From Clostridia bacterium (GTDB taxonomy: Bacteria > Bacillota > Clostridia > Oscillospirales > CAG-272), in assembly GCA_900767415.1 (NCBI GenBank), contig CAAFYZ010000049.1, positions 1 to 64,000 of the forward strand: DNA of 64,000 nt, written 5' to 3'. The position numbers and the translations under genes were made by a program. This document shows, one piece after another, positions 49,819 to 57,625 of this stretch. The notes beneath the pieces were generated by a model. That model saw only the letters and a list, made by a program, of their open reading frames with translations, was not told the origin of the DNA and searched no databases. The number at the start of each line of letters is the position of its first letter. Position 1 is the stretch's first letter.

Positions 49819-51621
49819 TTATCTTATGTTTTTATACATCGGTCCGTAGGCGGCGCAGGCACGATAGTCCTGCCCTTCCTTATCCATACCGAATGCGTTC
49901 CATGCCGCGGGACGGTAAATATCCTTCTCGTCCACGTTGTGCATACAGACGGGAATACGGAGCATCGAACACATCGTAATGAGGTCCGCACCGATATGCC
50001 CGTAAGAGATCGCGCCGTGATTCGCGCCCCAGTTGTTCATGACGTCGTACGCACTCGTAAATGCGCCCTTGCCTGTTACGCGAGGGGTAAACCACGTGCA
50101 GGGCCACGTGTAGTCCGTTCTCTTCCACAGTTTATCCGAGACGTCGTCCGGAAGTCTGACCGTCCAACCCTCTACGATCTGCAACACGGGACCCAAGCCC
50201 TTGATCAGGTTCAGACGAATCATGGTTGCGGGCATCTCCGCGCGCGTTACGAAACGGCTCGAATATCCGCCGCCGCGGAAATATCCGAGATCCGCATACG
50301 GCCACGTGGTAGCATTCATCATCGTGTCGATGTCCTTGTCGCTGACTTCCCACCACTTTTTCATAACGGCGTTCCCGTTTTCGTCTTTTACCTCGCCGCA
50401 CGCATCCACACAGCAGGCACCGGAGTTGATCAGGTGGATCAGACCGTCCGCTTCTTTTGTCTTCCCTTCGATCTCATACCCCGTCACGCGCCTGATCGCG
50501 TCGCCCGACCAATAGGTTCTGACATCGGCGAACATCTGTGCTCTGCCGGTGAGCAGTTTCATAAAGAGCATACTCGTCGCGTTCAGCGTATCGTTTTCCG
50601 TCCCGAGGATATACGGCTCGCGTGCGCCGTTCCAGTCAAAGGAGGAGTTGAGAATGCTTTCGGGGAAATCGCAGTTCGGATAGAAGTCCGTCCACTGCCG
50701 CTGTCCCTGGAATCCACCGACGATGGCATTGTGTCCCACCGCTTCTTCTTCGCAACCTTTGGGCAGATTCTGATTGCCGTTATAAAGGTCCTTGATAATG
50801 CACGCCATCTTCGCCGTGAATTCCCAGTCTTTTTCTTTCTCTTCGGCGGTCTTTTGCATTTCTTTCGGGTTCTTGTCAAAATCGGGCTTGCACTTCTCTT
50901 TTACCCACTGCAGCGCTTTTCGATATTCTTTTTCGTCGTAAATCCCCTTTTCCATGCGGCGGATAATCTCTACCTCGTCCACGCTTTCGACACGCATACC
51001 GAGATATTCCTCAAAGAATTCGGGAGAAATGATCGAGCCGCCGATGCCCATCGTCACCGAGCCGATCTGAAGATACGACTTGCCGCGCATGGTTGCCACT
51101 GCGACCGCCGCGCGGGCAAAGCGCAGGATTTTTTCCTGCACGTCCTGCGGTATCGCGGTATCGTCCGCCTCCTGTACTTCATGTCCGTAAATGCCGAAAG
51201 CGGGCAGACCCTTCTGTGCATGGGTGGCGAGAACGGAAGCAAGATATACCGCGCCCGGACGCTCCGTGCCGTTGAATCCCCAGACCGCCTTGATCGTGAG
51301 AGGGTTCATATCCATCGTTTCCGCACCGTAGCACCAGCACGGCGTTACGGTAAGGGTAATATCGACGCCCGCCTTTTTGAACTTTTCCTCGCACGCCGCC
51401 GCTTCTGCCACGCGTCCGATCGTGGTATCCGCGATAATGACTTTTGCGTGTTCTCCGTTGCTGTAAAATACATTGTCTTCGATCAGTTTCGCCGCGGATT
51501 TTGCCATGTTCATCGTCTGGTCTTCCAGCGATTCACGCACTTTGATTTTTCCGCGTCTTCCGTCGATCGTGGGACGGATCCCGATGACGGGATAACCGCC
51601 GATGAGTCTCGATTCCGCCAT
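49819..51621 (-). CDS. fucI: L-fucose isomerase
   Basis: 600 residues, normal length. Begins ESRLIGGYPVIGIRPTIDGRRGKIKVRESL; contains GRAQMFADVRTYWSGDAI, CWCYGAETMD and the C-terminal GANHGAISYGHIG with the metal ligands of the family. Isomerises L-fucose to L-fuculose (also D-arabinose) with Mn. ATG 51621 has AGGAG 7 nt upstream; the ATG at 51654 lies upstream of that site and is rejected. Fuculokinase and aldolase are not in the window. Confidence 0.97.
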   Translation of the reverse strand: MAESRLIGGYPVIGIRPTIDGRRGKIKVRESLEDQTMNMAKSAAKLIEDNVFYSNGEHAKVIIADTTIGRVAEAAACEEKFKKAGVDITLTVTPCWCYGAETMDMNPLTIKAVWGFNGTERPGAVYLASVLATHAQKGLPAFGIYGHEVQEADDTAIPQDVQEKILRFARAAVAVATMRGKSYLQIGSVTMGIGGSIISPEFFEEYLGMRVESVDEVEIIRRMEKGIYDEKEYRKALQWVKEKCKPDFDKNPKEMQKTAEEKEKDWEFTAKMACIIKDLYNGNQNLPKGCEEEAVGHNAIVGGFQGQRQWTDFYPNCDFPESILNSSFDWNGAREPYILGTENDTLNATSMLFMKLLTGRAQMFADVRTYWSGDAIRRVTGYEIEGKTKEADGLIHLINSGACCVDACGEVKDENGNAVMKKWWEVSDKDIDTMMNATTWPYADLGYFRGGGYSSRFVTRAEMPATMIRLNLIKGLGPVLQIVEGWTVRLPDDVSDKLWKRTDYTWPCTWFTPRVTGKGAFTSAYDVMNNWGANHGAISYGHIGADLITMCSMLRIPVCMHNVDEKDIYRPAAWNAFGMDKEGQDYRACAAYGPMYKNIR

Positions 51622-51685
51622 TTCTTTTCTCCTTTGTTGTATTTCGTTTATCATTTTCGTTTTGCCGAAGTTCCGGACAAAACCG

Positions 51686-52546
51686 TCAGATCTCCACCTT
51701 GCACGTACCGAATCCGCTGACGTAATGTGTTTTCACGCCCAGAAGTTCCATCCACCGTCTTGTGAGTGCGGTGCCGTACATCCGGATTCTGCCCGCTTTT
51801 TCCAACGTGACACCGTCGGCGAGATAGCTGGGAATCTCCGGCTCTTCATATAACCATTTTGGTGCACACCAAAAGCACGCTTCGGGCAGGATCTTCGCAT
51901 ATACTTCCATCGATACGTTCATGTGCCCGTGATGCGCCATCTGGCAATAATCCGCTTTCAGCTCGTCTTTCTTTTCCCGGAACAGACGGTCGCCGCCGTC
52001 AGGTCCCAGGTCACCGAGGAAGATCACCGACTTTTTTTCGCCTGAGAGTCTGAAAACGAGGGACGCGTCGTTCATCAGGTTCGCATAAAGTCCGTCGCGA
52101 TAGGCATATAAAAACTCGATATTCACCTCGTCCACCGTACACCGCTCCCCCGCGTGCACGATATGGGCTTTGTCGGCGAATGCACCTTTCACGGCGTTGA
52201 ACGCAGGGAGCATCTCGTTCAGCTCTTCCCGAAAGTACGGAAGATCCGGCACGTCGGTTTTCCGAATCAGAGAGTCATAATCCGGAAAATTATAATATAC
52301 CGCTCCGATGTCGAAGTCTGCGCCGCCGTTCTGCCGCATCTCCTCCACGAATCCGCCGATGTGGTCGCTGTGCGCGTGTGTCAGAATCCATGCCGCAATG
52401 TGCCGTCCGCCGACATATTGCTTTAACAGCGGCATATCTTCCTGCCGCCCGCCGTCGACGACGATGACATTGTTTTTCTTGGTAACGATGACGAAACTCA
52501 TCATAAACTCGCTCGTCTCCGTCAGCATATACATTTCTGTCTTCAT
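51686..52546 (-). CDS. Metallo-beta-lactamase-fold hydrolase
   Basis: 286 residues. Complete HxHxDH in ILTHAHSDHIGGF near 63, later Asp in FLGDLGPDGGD and His in AHHGHMNVS. This is the ComEC-type lineage of the fold, found here as a separate protein. Long frame upstream to 52804 lacks support; ATG 52546 has AAAGG 9 nt upstream. Fused operon-like with fucI (64 bp apart, same strand), so the two may act together on a fucose-derived compound; substrate unknown. Confidence 0.88.
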   Translation of the reverse strand: MKTEMYMLTETSEFMMSFVIVTKKNNVIVVDGGRQEDMPLLKQYVGGRHIAAWILTHAHSDHIGGFVEEMRQNGGADFDIGAVYYNFPDYDSLIRKTDVPDLPYFREELNEMLPAFNAVKGAFADKAHIVHAGERCTVDEVNIEFLYAYRDGLYANLMNDASLVFRLSGEKKSVIFLGDLGPDGGDRLFREKKDELKADYCQMAHHGHMNVSMEVYAKILPEACFWCAPKWLYEEPEIPSYLADGVTLEKAGRIRMYGTALTRRWMELLGVKTHYVSGFGTCKVEI

Positions 52547-52631
52547 GATATTTTCCTTTGGAATACGGAGTTTTCCGACGGTCCGACAACGTATTCCCAC
52601 ACCGCGGCGCCGTCCGTTCTTTACGTCTTTC

Positions 52632-52660
52632 ATTATAGCAGTTTCGGTGTTTGCTGTCAA
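52632..52660 (-). promoter_or_regulatory. Sigma-A promoter of the hydrolase-fucI operon
   Basis: -35 TTGACA (52655-52660), 17 bp, -10 TATAAT (52632-52637) on the minus strand. Confidence 0.92.
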
Positions 52661-52777
52661 TGTGTTTTCGCACAATTCAAGAGGTAAAAAACAACAAAAA
52701 AACGCACACGGCGTGCGGCATTTTTTTTGCGGAAAGAAAGGGGTCTCTTCTCGTCTGCGGGCTCTGGGAAGGTCGCT

Positions 52778-52800
52778 ATGACCTGCCAAAGACAGGTCAT
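52778..52800. repeat. Hairpin at the left edge of the AT-rich island
   Basis: 8-bp arms ATGACCTG/CAGGTCAT (52778-52785/52793-52800), 7-nt loop, at the composition change from about 50% GC to AT-rich. Could be the end of a mobile or recombination cassette, or a terminator without T-run. Confidence 0.35.
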
Positions 52801-52843
52801 TCACTGCCGGTCTGTTCGAATCCCATAAAGCGAAAATAATCTT

Positions 52844-53251
52844 TTAATTGATCAAATGAAGCGATGATGCGATAAACATGATCAATATAAATGTTTTTAG
52901 TGTCGTAAATAGTAGAATACAGAAGTACATACGATGTCCGTTATGTAAATGTTCTTCGTATGTTCTCGGAGAGTATGTGTCTCGATTCCATTTTGAAAAG
53001 TATTTGCCAATAATATTGAGAAACAATGGGGCAATGAAATGGGTAACAATACCTAACAGTGTAAGACAGGAAAATGAAATAAGCAAAAGGAGGGATAATT
53101 CAGAGATATCCGTGAGTAACAACCACATCCAGCAGACTATGTTTATGCACACATTAGTAAGAATTTTGTATCCATATTTGAAGGGGAATTTCATAACAAA
53201 ATATGCACTTATTCCTGAAAAAACAAGCAGTAGTATAATTATCCAAACCAT
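52844..53251 (-). CDS. Membrane protein, probable immunity partner of a toxin-tail cassette
   Basis: 135 residues with four hydrophobic segments. GGAGG 8 nt before ATG 53251; the longer frame starts inside that site. It directly follows, 13 bp away, the toxin-tail fragment 53265-53363, the toxin-then-immunity order. No family recognised, and its codon use and AT content match the island. An immunity role is inference. Confidence 0.55.
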   Translation of the reverse strand: MVWIIILLLVFSGISAYFVMKFPFKYGYKILTNVCINIVCWMWLLLTDISELSLLLLISFSCLTLLGIVTHFIAPLFLNIIGKYFSKWNRDTYSPRTYEEHLHNGHRMYFCILLFTTLKTFILIMFIASSLHLIN

Positions 53252-53264
53252 AAATAGCTCCTCC

Positions 53265-53363
53265 TTATGCATTCAAACTTTTTACAGCGTATTTAACCCA
53301 GTTGCCAAGTGAAATTTTAATGTTTTTAACGTACGCCTTAAACTTTGCAGTGATTCTTGCCAC
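53265..53363 (-). pseudogene. Toxin C-terminal tail fragment (cassette 1)
   Basis: A 32-codon frame: VARITAKFKAYVKNIKISLG followed by NWVKYAVKSLNA and a stop. It begins two bases after the previous immunity gene and has no ribosome site. It reads like a C-terminal toxin tail but cannot be a full toxin. Confidence 0.45.
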
Positions 53364-53364
53364 T

Positions 53365-53730
53365 CTAAGGCCATACAATATCAGCGAGTAAAACTGTTAT
53401 GGCATCAATGATCTCTTCGACGCGGAACAATGTTTTGCAGTGAAACTTTTGCCAAGGAGAGGAAATGCGAAGCATATCGTTTTCATATGAAAATGATATG
53501 AGAGGATTCTCTTCGGTCTCAATACTATTATATCTAAAAGGGAAACTTGCGTTTTCTTTCCATTCAATGGCATACTTTAGAAATTCAAGTACGGGAAAGT
53601 CTGGTTCATCAAAAAAAATCTCATTGTCAATTAAAATTGTCAAATTCGTCTCATATCCAAGTAAGGCGGGATAAGAGGAAGGGATTCTCTTTATTTTGGG
53701 GTGTTGGGGCTTTACTCTAAATTGTAACAT
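53365..53730 (-). CDS. Putative immunity protein (DUF7878-like)
   Basis: 121 residues, acidic alpha/beta protein. MLQFRVKPQHPKIKRIPSSY, YAIEWKENASFPFRYNSIET and ISFSYENDMLRI resemble a family found beside polymorphic toxins. GGAG 6 nt before ATG 53730. Placed 12 bp after the toxin tail 53743-53997. It lies in the AT-rich island. Confidence 0.65.
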   Translation of the reverse strand: MLQFRVKPQHPKIKRIPSSYPALLGYETNLTILIDNEIFFDEPDFPVLEFLKYAIEWKENASFPFRYNSIETEENPLISFSYENDMLRISSPWQKFHCKTLFRVEEIIDAITVLLADIVWP

Positions 53731-53742
53731 GACATACTCCTT

Positions 53743-53997
53743 TTATTTCATTGGATATGCGGTCCAAATCTTTCCAGCAGTATCAAACACGATTTTGATT
53801 AAACGTTCTCCCTTCGTGCCAATTGCTTTCCCCATATCTGTTATGATATAGTAGAATCCAGAACCATTTGGATGGAATGCCGCATTAGGAGATTTCAATG
53901 CTTGTGATACCCAAGATTGCACCTGCGATTGTTTGGTTGTTGCAAATTTAGGTGTACGCCTTACCGTTCTTCTTGGTGATGTTACCGTAGTTATCAT
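53743..53997 (-). pseudogene. Toxin C-terminal domain fragment, RHS-type (cassette 2)
   Basis: 84 residues from ATG 53997. From residue 17 onwards TPKFATTKQSQVQSWVSQAL and KIVFDTAGKIWTAYPMK look like a C-terminal toxin domain of RHS/polymorphic toxins. The upstream RHS core (54002-54131) is in other frames, with breaks at about 54000 and 54027, so no full toxin is encoded. Followed 12 bp later by its probable immunity gene. Confidence 0.6.
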
Positions 53998-54131
53998 ACT
54001 CCATAGAGTACTTCACCGTTTACGGTTTCTGTAAGAAGCTGACCGAGAGCATCGTAGGTATATTCGATTGTGCCGTCAATAATGTCAATAGAACGGACGA
54101 TGTTTCCGTCACCATCGTAGACATAGAAAAA
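53998..54131 (-). pseudogene. Frameshifted RHS/YD-repeat core fragment
   Basis: One frame reads YVYDGDGNIVRSIDIIDG then IEYTYDALGQLLTETVNGEVL and stops; a second frame continues with SMEYDNYGNITKKNGKAYT and stops. These are classic YD repeats, split by two frame breaks. Confidence 0.75.
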
Positions 54132-54160
54132 CTACGCACCTCATAGGAAGTGCGGAGAAA
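54081..54160 (-). repeat. Cassette junction repeat, copy A
   Basis: Shared with 54824-54914: RHS core coding (GNIVRSIDI) plus the terminator-like hairpin CTACGCAC/GTGCGGAG (54132-54139/54150-54157). Confidence 0.7.
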
Positions 54161-54173
54161 GCGTAATAGCTGA

Positions 54174-54602
54174 TCATTGAGAGTCCTGCTGAGTAAATTC
54201 AATTATCACTTTGCTTCGTTCAGCATACGTTACATATCCTGTGTGTCTCCCATAAGGCAGATCTTTTCGAGCTCCTTTCAAAATCAGCGTCGTTCCGTCA
54301 TTCAAAGTAATTTGTATTGATTCTGAAGCGACTAAGCTGTTACGAGTATTCGATTCATCCGATCTGTAATATTCAACGTATTCCGTGATATACGAACCGT
54401 TTTTGATGTCCATCACACCTTGAATTGTGGGAACTAATACGTATATTGTCATAAGAGCCAGTAATGTAAATGTCCACCATCTGTATTGACGGACTGATTT
54501 TATACACGAAAACACTATGAAAATCGCTAAGAGTAAAATAAGCACAATCACCCATATAACCCATTTGCTTATGATATGTGAAATCACAACAGAGTTGTTC
54601 AT
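54174..54602 (-). CDS. Two-helix membrane protein, probable immunity partner (cassette 3)
   Basis: 142 residues. Two hydrophobic helices at about 12-32 and 43-62 and a beta-rich extracellular or cytoplasmic domain (ESIQITLNDGTTLILKGARK). ATG 54602 overlaps the end of the RHS fragment (ATGA); GAGGG lies about 9 nt upstream. The stop at 54174 is followed by the hairpin of copy A. Immunity role inferred from position. Confidence 0.6.
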   Translation of the reverse strand: MNNSVVISHIISKWVIWVIVLILLLAIFIVFSCIKSVRQYRWWTFTLLALMTIYVLVPTIQGVMDIKNGSYITEYVEYYRSDESNTRNSLVASESIQITLNDGTTLILKGARKDLPYGRHTGYVTYAERSKVIIEFTQQDSQ

Positions 54603-54877
54603 TGATTTAAGCCCTCGTTTGTCTCGTAGTAGATGGTCTGAGCAGATCCGCTTGCGGGAGTGATCACCTTCTTGGTCATCTTACCTTCGGTATCATAATA
54701 ATACTTGACGGTATTGACAATCACCTTGGAGGTTACAATCTCGCCGGAAAGTTCGATATCAGCCTCGGTAGCACGGACAATTCTGCCTTCATCGTACTCA
54801 TAATTATACTCTTTTTTGCTCGTAATGTCAATAGAACGGACGATGTTTCCGGTGCCGTCACAGTCAGACATAGACAC
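54599..54877 (-). pseudogene. RHS core fragment, no toxin domain left (cassette 3)
   Basis: 92 residues: CDGTGNIVRSIDITSKKEYN, YEYDEGRIVRATEADIELSG, KYYYDTEGKMTKKVITPASG then a stop. YD-repeat sequence in one frame. Directly overlaps the immunity-like gene start. No ribosome site and no toxin domain, so the toxin has been lost. Confidence 0.7.
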
Positions 54878-54914
54878 CGAAAAAAACTCCGCACCTCATA
54901 AGAAGTGCGGAGAA
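54824..54914 (-). repeat. Cassette junction repeat, copy B
   Basis: Same layout as copy A: RHS core coding plus hairpin CTCCGCAC/GTGCGGAG (54887-54894/54905-54912). The T7 on the minus strand makes it a terminator for the upstream immunity gene 54918-55403. Confidence 0.75.
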
Positions 54915-54917
54915 AAT

Positions 54918-55403
54918 TCATTTCATCAACTTGATGAATTTATTGTATGCTGATTTTTCTTTGAATTCAAAATCGAAAAGAGTAGAGTCGGCATGAACTG
55001 AAAATTTCAACAAGAAGTTCTCTAATTGATGATCGATTAAGGGGATTAAGGATTCATTCAAATTGAAATTAATCTGAGGGAGAATATAAATAACATAATA
55101 TCCCTCTGACCAGTTATCAAAGTAAGAAAGAATAGTTGAGAAATCTTTCGTCTCTGAACTTGAGAATGTTAAAGTCATATACCCGTCGTGTTCTGAGGAA
55201 ATGATAAGTGATTTTGTTTCAAGTTGTTCAGAGAGTTTGTTGATAGAAAAATCAAGACCATTAATTTCCCCGACTATTGATTTTTGTTCATCCAAAAAAG
55301 TAGATAATACAGTTTTCAAAAATTGAAGTTTTCTTTTTTTTGTTGTTAGAAATGAAAATTCGATAGAACATTTATTGTATGAATTCTCAGCTAATTTATA
55401 CAT
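54918..55403 (-). CDS. Putative immunity protein (cassette 4)
   Basis: 161 residues, soluble, rich in Ser, Glu and Lys, with no known motif. Starts at ATG 55403, overlapping the end of the previous frame by one base. The stop is followed at once by the copy-B terminator. Role inferred from its place after a toxin-tail frame. Confidence 0.6.
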   Translation of the reverse strand: MYKLAENSYNKCSIEFSFLTTKKRKLQFLKTVLSTFLDEQKSIVGEINGLDFSINKLSEQLETKSLIISSEHDGYMTLTFSSSETKDFSTILSYFDNWSEGYYVIYILPQINFNLNESLIPLIDHQLENFLLKFSVHADSTLFDFEFKEKSAYNKFIKLMK

Positions 55404-55639
55404 TATTTTACTCTCTTTCCCAATGGAATTCTTATTTTAAAAGATCCGAACTCAATTTGCAAGTGCAAGAATTTATGCGGATTGTATGGATTTTTCAAAT
55501 GAGGTAAATGAACCATTACCTTGATTACACCGAACAATACAACACCGCCGATATTTTCTGGATTTTTTAGAGTTATACTCATATGTTGAATGGCATAATA
55601 AAGGTCAGCATCTTTCACAAACTCAAGATAGCCTGACAC
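55403..55639 (-). CDS. Possible toxin-tail fragment or small protein (cassette 4)
   Basis: 78 residues; the last part HKFLHLQIEFGSFKIRIPLG is basic. The GTG start at 55639 sits only about 1 nt from AGGAG, too close for normal use. Stop overlaps the immunity gene start. Could be the tail of a truncated toxin; I cannot assign a function. Confidence 0.35.
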   Translation of the reverse strand: MSGYLEFVKDADLYYAIQHMSITLKNPENIGGVVLFGVIKVMVHLPHLKNPYNPHKFLHLQIEFGSFKIRIPLGKRVK

Positions 55640-55797
55640 ACTCCTTTCTCACGTCAAGAACCTTTCGCGGCATAAAACCGTCAGCAATTGCTACGGGCAA
55701 AGGGATACGAACACACCATACAAACACCGAAAGTCTTAAAATGCCGGCACACCGACAACCGAAAAATGCAGATAAAATCTGAATTTTTGCAAACAAA

Positions 55798-55835
55798 AAA
55801 CCTAAACCGAACACTCTCGTATTCGATTTAGGTTT
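55798..55835 (-). terminator. tRNA-Ser terminator
   Basis: AAACCTAAA-CGAA pairs with TTCG-TTTAGGTTT (one mismatch), 10-nt loop, followed by T6 on the minus strand. Confidence 0.8.
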
Positions 55836-55839
55836 TGCT

Positions 55840-55930
55840 TGGCGGAGAGAAAGGGATTCGAACCCTTGAAACCGGTTAGGGTTTACACGATTTCCAGTCG
55901 TGCGCCTTAGACCAACTCGGCCATCTCTCC
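55840..55930 (-). tRNA. tRNA-Ser (anticodon GGA)
   Basis: 91 nt with CCA. Acceptor GGAGAGA/TCTCTCC, discriminator G, anticodon loop CTGGAAA between CACGA and TCGTG, long class II variable arm. Promoter 14 bp upstream. Confidence 0.97.
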
Positions 55931-55943
55931 GTGCGACCTCTCT

Positions 55944-55972
55944 ATTATAGCAGAGAGATGACGAAATGTCAA
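55944..55972 (-). promoter_or_regulatory. tRNA-Ser promoter
   Basis: -35 TTGACA (55967-55972), 17 bp, -10 TATAAT (55944-55949) on the minus strand. Confidence 0.94.
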
Positions 55973-56211
55973 GGGACTTTTTTGATTTTCTTGAAAAAAT
56001 GAAAAACAGAAAAGTTTTATGCCTGTCTACGTAAGGTTTTCTTGCTTTTTTCCGTTTTTTTCGGTTCGATGAGACGGCGCGCGTTATTTTTGTTTTCTTG
56101 TCGCGAGCGGAGTTCTGCCGAAAAATCGCTTATCATGCCCGATAAACAGGGATACGTCGCGGTAACCGACGCTCTCGGCGATCTCACGCACAGACAGCAA
56201 GAGGAGTCGGT

Positions 56212-56322
56212 ATGCTCTTTACCGTACTCTGCGACACGCTGATTTTCAGACAGAAGATCACGAAGGGTTTGATCGTCGGGCTGATTCTGATCTTCGCGGC
56301 GATCGTATTGACCAATCTGTAA
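56212..56322 (+). CDS. 36-residue single-helix membrane protein
   Basis: Reads MLFTVLCDTLIFRQKI, then TKGLIVGLILIFAAIVLTNL, stop. GAGGAG 5 nt before ATG 56212. One hydrophobic C-terminal helix after a short N-terminal segment. Followed 14 bp later by a strong terminator, which supports a real gene. No family recognised. Confidence 0.6.
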   Translation: MLFTVLCDTLIFRQKITKGLIVGLILIFAAIVLTNL

Positions 56323-56335
56323 CCCGAACGGCAAA

Positions 56336-56383
56336 CGGCGGTACGACGCCCATTCCGAAAGCGTCGTGCCGCCGCTCGTTTTT
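56336..56383 (+). terminator. Terminator of the small membrane gene
   Basis: 14-bp stem (one wobble) 56336-56349/56361-56374, then CTCGTTTTT. Confidence 0.88.
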
Positions 56384-56404
56384 CATAAAAGCCGTGTCCG
56401 CGTC

Positions 56405-56433
56405 TTGACAGTGCGGGAAGGTTCTGATATAAT
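56405..56433 (+). promoter_or_regulatory. Sigma-A promoter of the cupin-HAD operon
   Basis: -35 TTGACA (56405-56410), 17 bp, -10 TATAAT (56428-56433). Confidence 0.93.
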
Positions 56434-56486
56434 AGTATCGGAACATCGGAAAGGAGACGCTCCCTTTTCTTGGGAGATATCGAAAT

Positions 56487-56816
56487 ATGTTTATCGAAAA
56501 TCATGCCGTCATTCCCACGGAGTGCGGCGACGGCGTGTCCCGTCGGATCCTCGGCACCGGCGGCACTCTCATGATGGTGGAGGTTACCTTCCGAAAGGGG
56601 GGCGTCGGCACACCGCATACGCACGTCCATGAGCAGGTATCGTACGTTGCGAAAGGAAGTTTTGACTTCACGCTCGACGGGATCACCCGCCGTCTTCGGG
56701 TCGGCGACAGTGTCTACATTCCTTCGGGAGTGATGCATGGAACCGTGGCACTCGAAGATTCGGTCATCGTCGATGTCTTCACACCGATACGCGAAGACTT
56801 TCTTTCCGGGAAATGA
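56487..56816 (+). CDS. Single-domain cupin protein
   Basis: 109 residues. Cupin motif 1 GTPHTHVHEQVSYVAKGSFD (two His, Glu) and motif 2 GDSVYIPSGVMHGTVAL. Small beta-barrel, probably binding a metal; substrate not predictable. GGGAG 8-10 nt before ATG 56487. Overlaps the HAD gene by 4 bp (ATGA). Confidence 0.9.
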   Translation: MFIENHAVIPTECGDGVSRRILGTGGTLMMVEVTFRKGGVGTPHTHVHEQVSYVAKGSFDFTLDGITRRLRVGDSVYIPSGVMHGTVALEDSVIVDVFTPIREDFLSGK

Positions 56817-57592
56817 CGCACAATCGAAGATTCGACGGCATTCTGATCGCCTCTGACTGGGACGGAACGCTTTCGGTCGACGGTGAAGTATCGGAAAAAA
56901 ACCGTCGCGCCATTCGGGAATTCCAATCCTTCGGCGGGTATTTTACCGTGATCAGCGGACGCACGCCCGCCTATCTTACCGAAAGATTTTGCGGATTCGC
57001 TCCGAATACCTACACGGTCGGGCTGAACGGCGCGCGGATCGAAGACCTGCGCACGGGAGAGGTCCTGTACAGCGGTACCTGCGATGCGGGAATGCTCCCG
57101 TCACTCCGTGCTCTGCTCTCGTATCCCGACGGGATTACAAGCGTTATCGCCTATAGGACGGACGGTGTGCGTACCATGCTCCCCGAAGAGGCACGGAAAA
57201 CTCTTCCCGACGTGCCGCCACAGACGATCTGCAAGACGGTGTTTATCACGAAGACGCCGGAGGATGCCGCGAAACTTCTGTCCCTCGCCGCGGCGGTGCC
57301 GCAGGAAGGATATGAGGTGGTGCGCAGTTTCCCGACCGGGGTGGAACTGCTCGCCGTGCGGAACGGAAAAGGTGCGGCACTGTTGCGTCTGAAAAAAGCA
57401 CTGGGGGTCAGGTGTGCGATCGGGGTCGGCGATTTTGAAAACGATCTTTCGCTTCTCACCGCCGCCGATATCGGATATGCCGTGAAAGATGCGGTACCGG
57501 AACTTCTCGCCGTGGCGGACAGGGTCGTCTGCCCGGCAAAAGACGGGGCGATCGCCGCCGTCATCGAAGACATCAAAAAGCGAGGCGTATGA
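56813..57592 (+). CDS. HAD-superfamily hydrolase (Cof-type)
   Basis: 259 residues. Motif 1 IASDWDGTLS (DxD nucleophile), large C2 cap with a TYTVGLNGARI region, Lys in LRLKKALGV, and motif 4 GVGDFENDLSLL. Cof enzymes dephosphorylate sugar phosphates and similar small metabolites. Coupled to the cupin gene; its 3' end is part of the terminator. Confidence 0.93.
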   Translation: MTHNRRFDGILIASDWDGTLSVDGEVSEKNRRAIREFQSFGGYFTVISGRTPAYLTERFCGFAPNTYTVGLNGARIEDLRTGEVLYSGTCDAGMLPSLRALLSYPDGITSVIAYRTDGVRTMLPEEARKTLPDVPPQTICKTVFITKTPEDAAKLLSLAAAVPQEGYEVVRSFPTGVELLAVRNGKGAALLRLKKALGVRCAIGVGDFENDLSLLTAADIGYAVKDAVPELLAVADRVVCPAKDGAIAAVIEDIKKRGV

Positions 57593-57608
57593 ACTGCCTC
57601 GCTTTTTT
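57575..57608 (+). terminator. Cupin-HAD terminator
   Basis: Stem 57575-57586/57596-57607 with a 9-nt loop, T6 at the end; overlaps the HAD stop codon. Confidence 0.85.
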
Positions 57609-57625
57609 GCCTGTTTTTATAAATC

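Noticed and set aside
52815..52830. GTTCGAATCCC near the left edge of the AT-rich island, as if a tRNA T-arm remnant or attachment site
   Set aside because: It is in the opposite orientation to tRNA-Ser, the flanks do not pair as a T-stem, and 11 bases is too short to argue for a duplicated attachment site.
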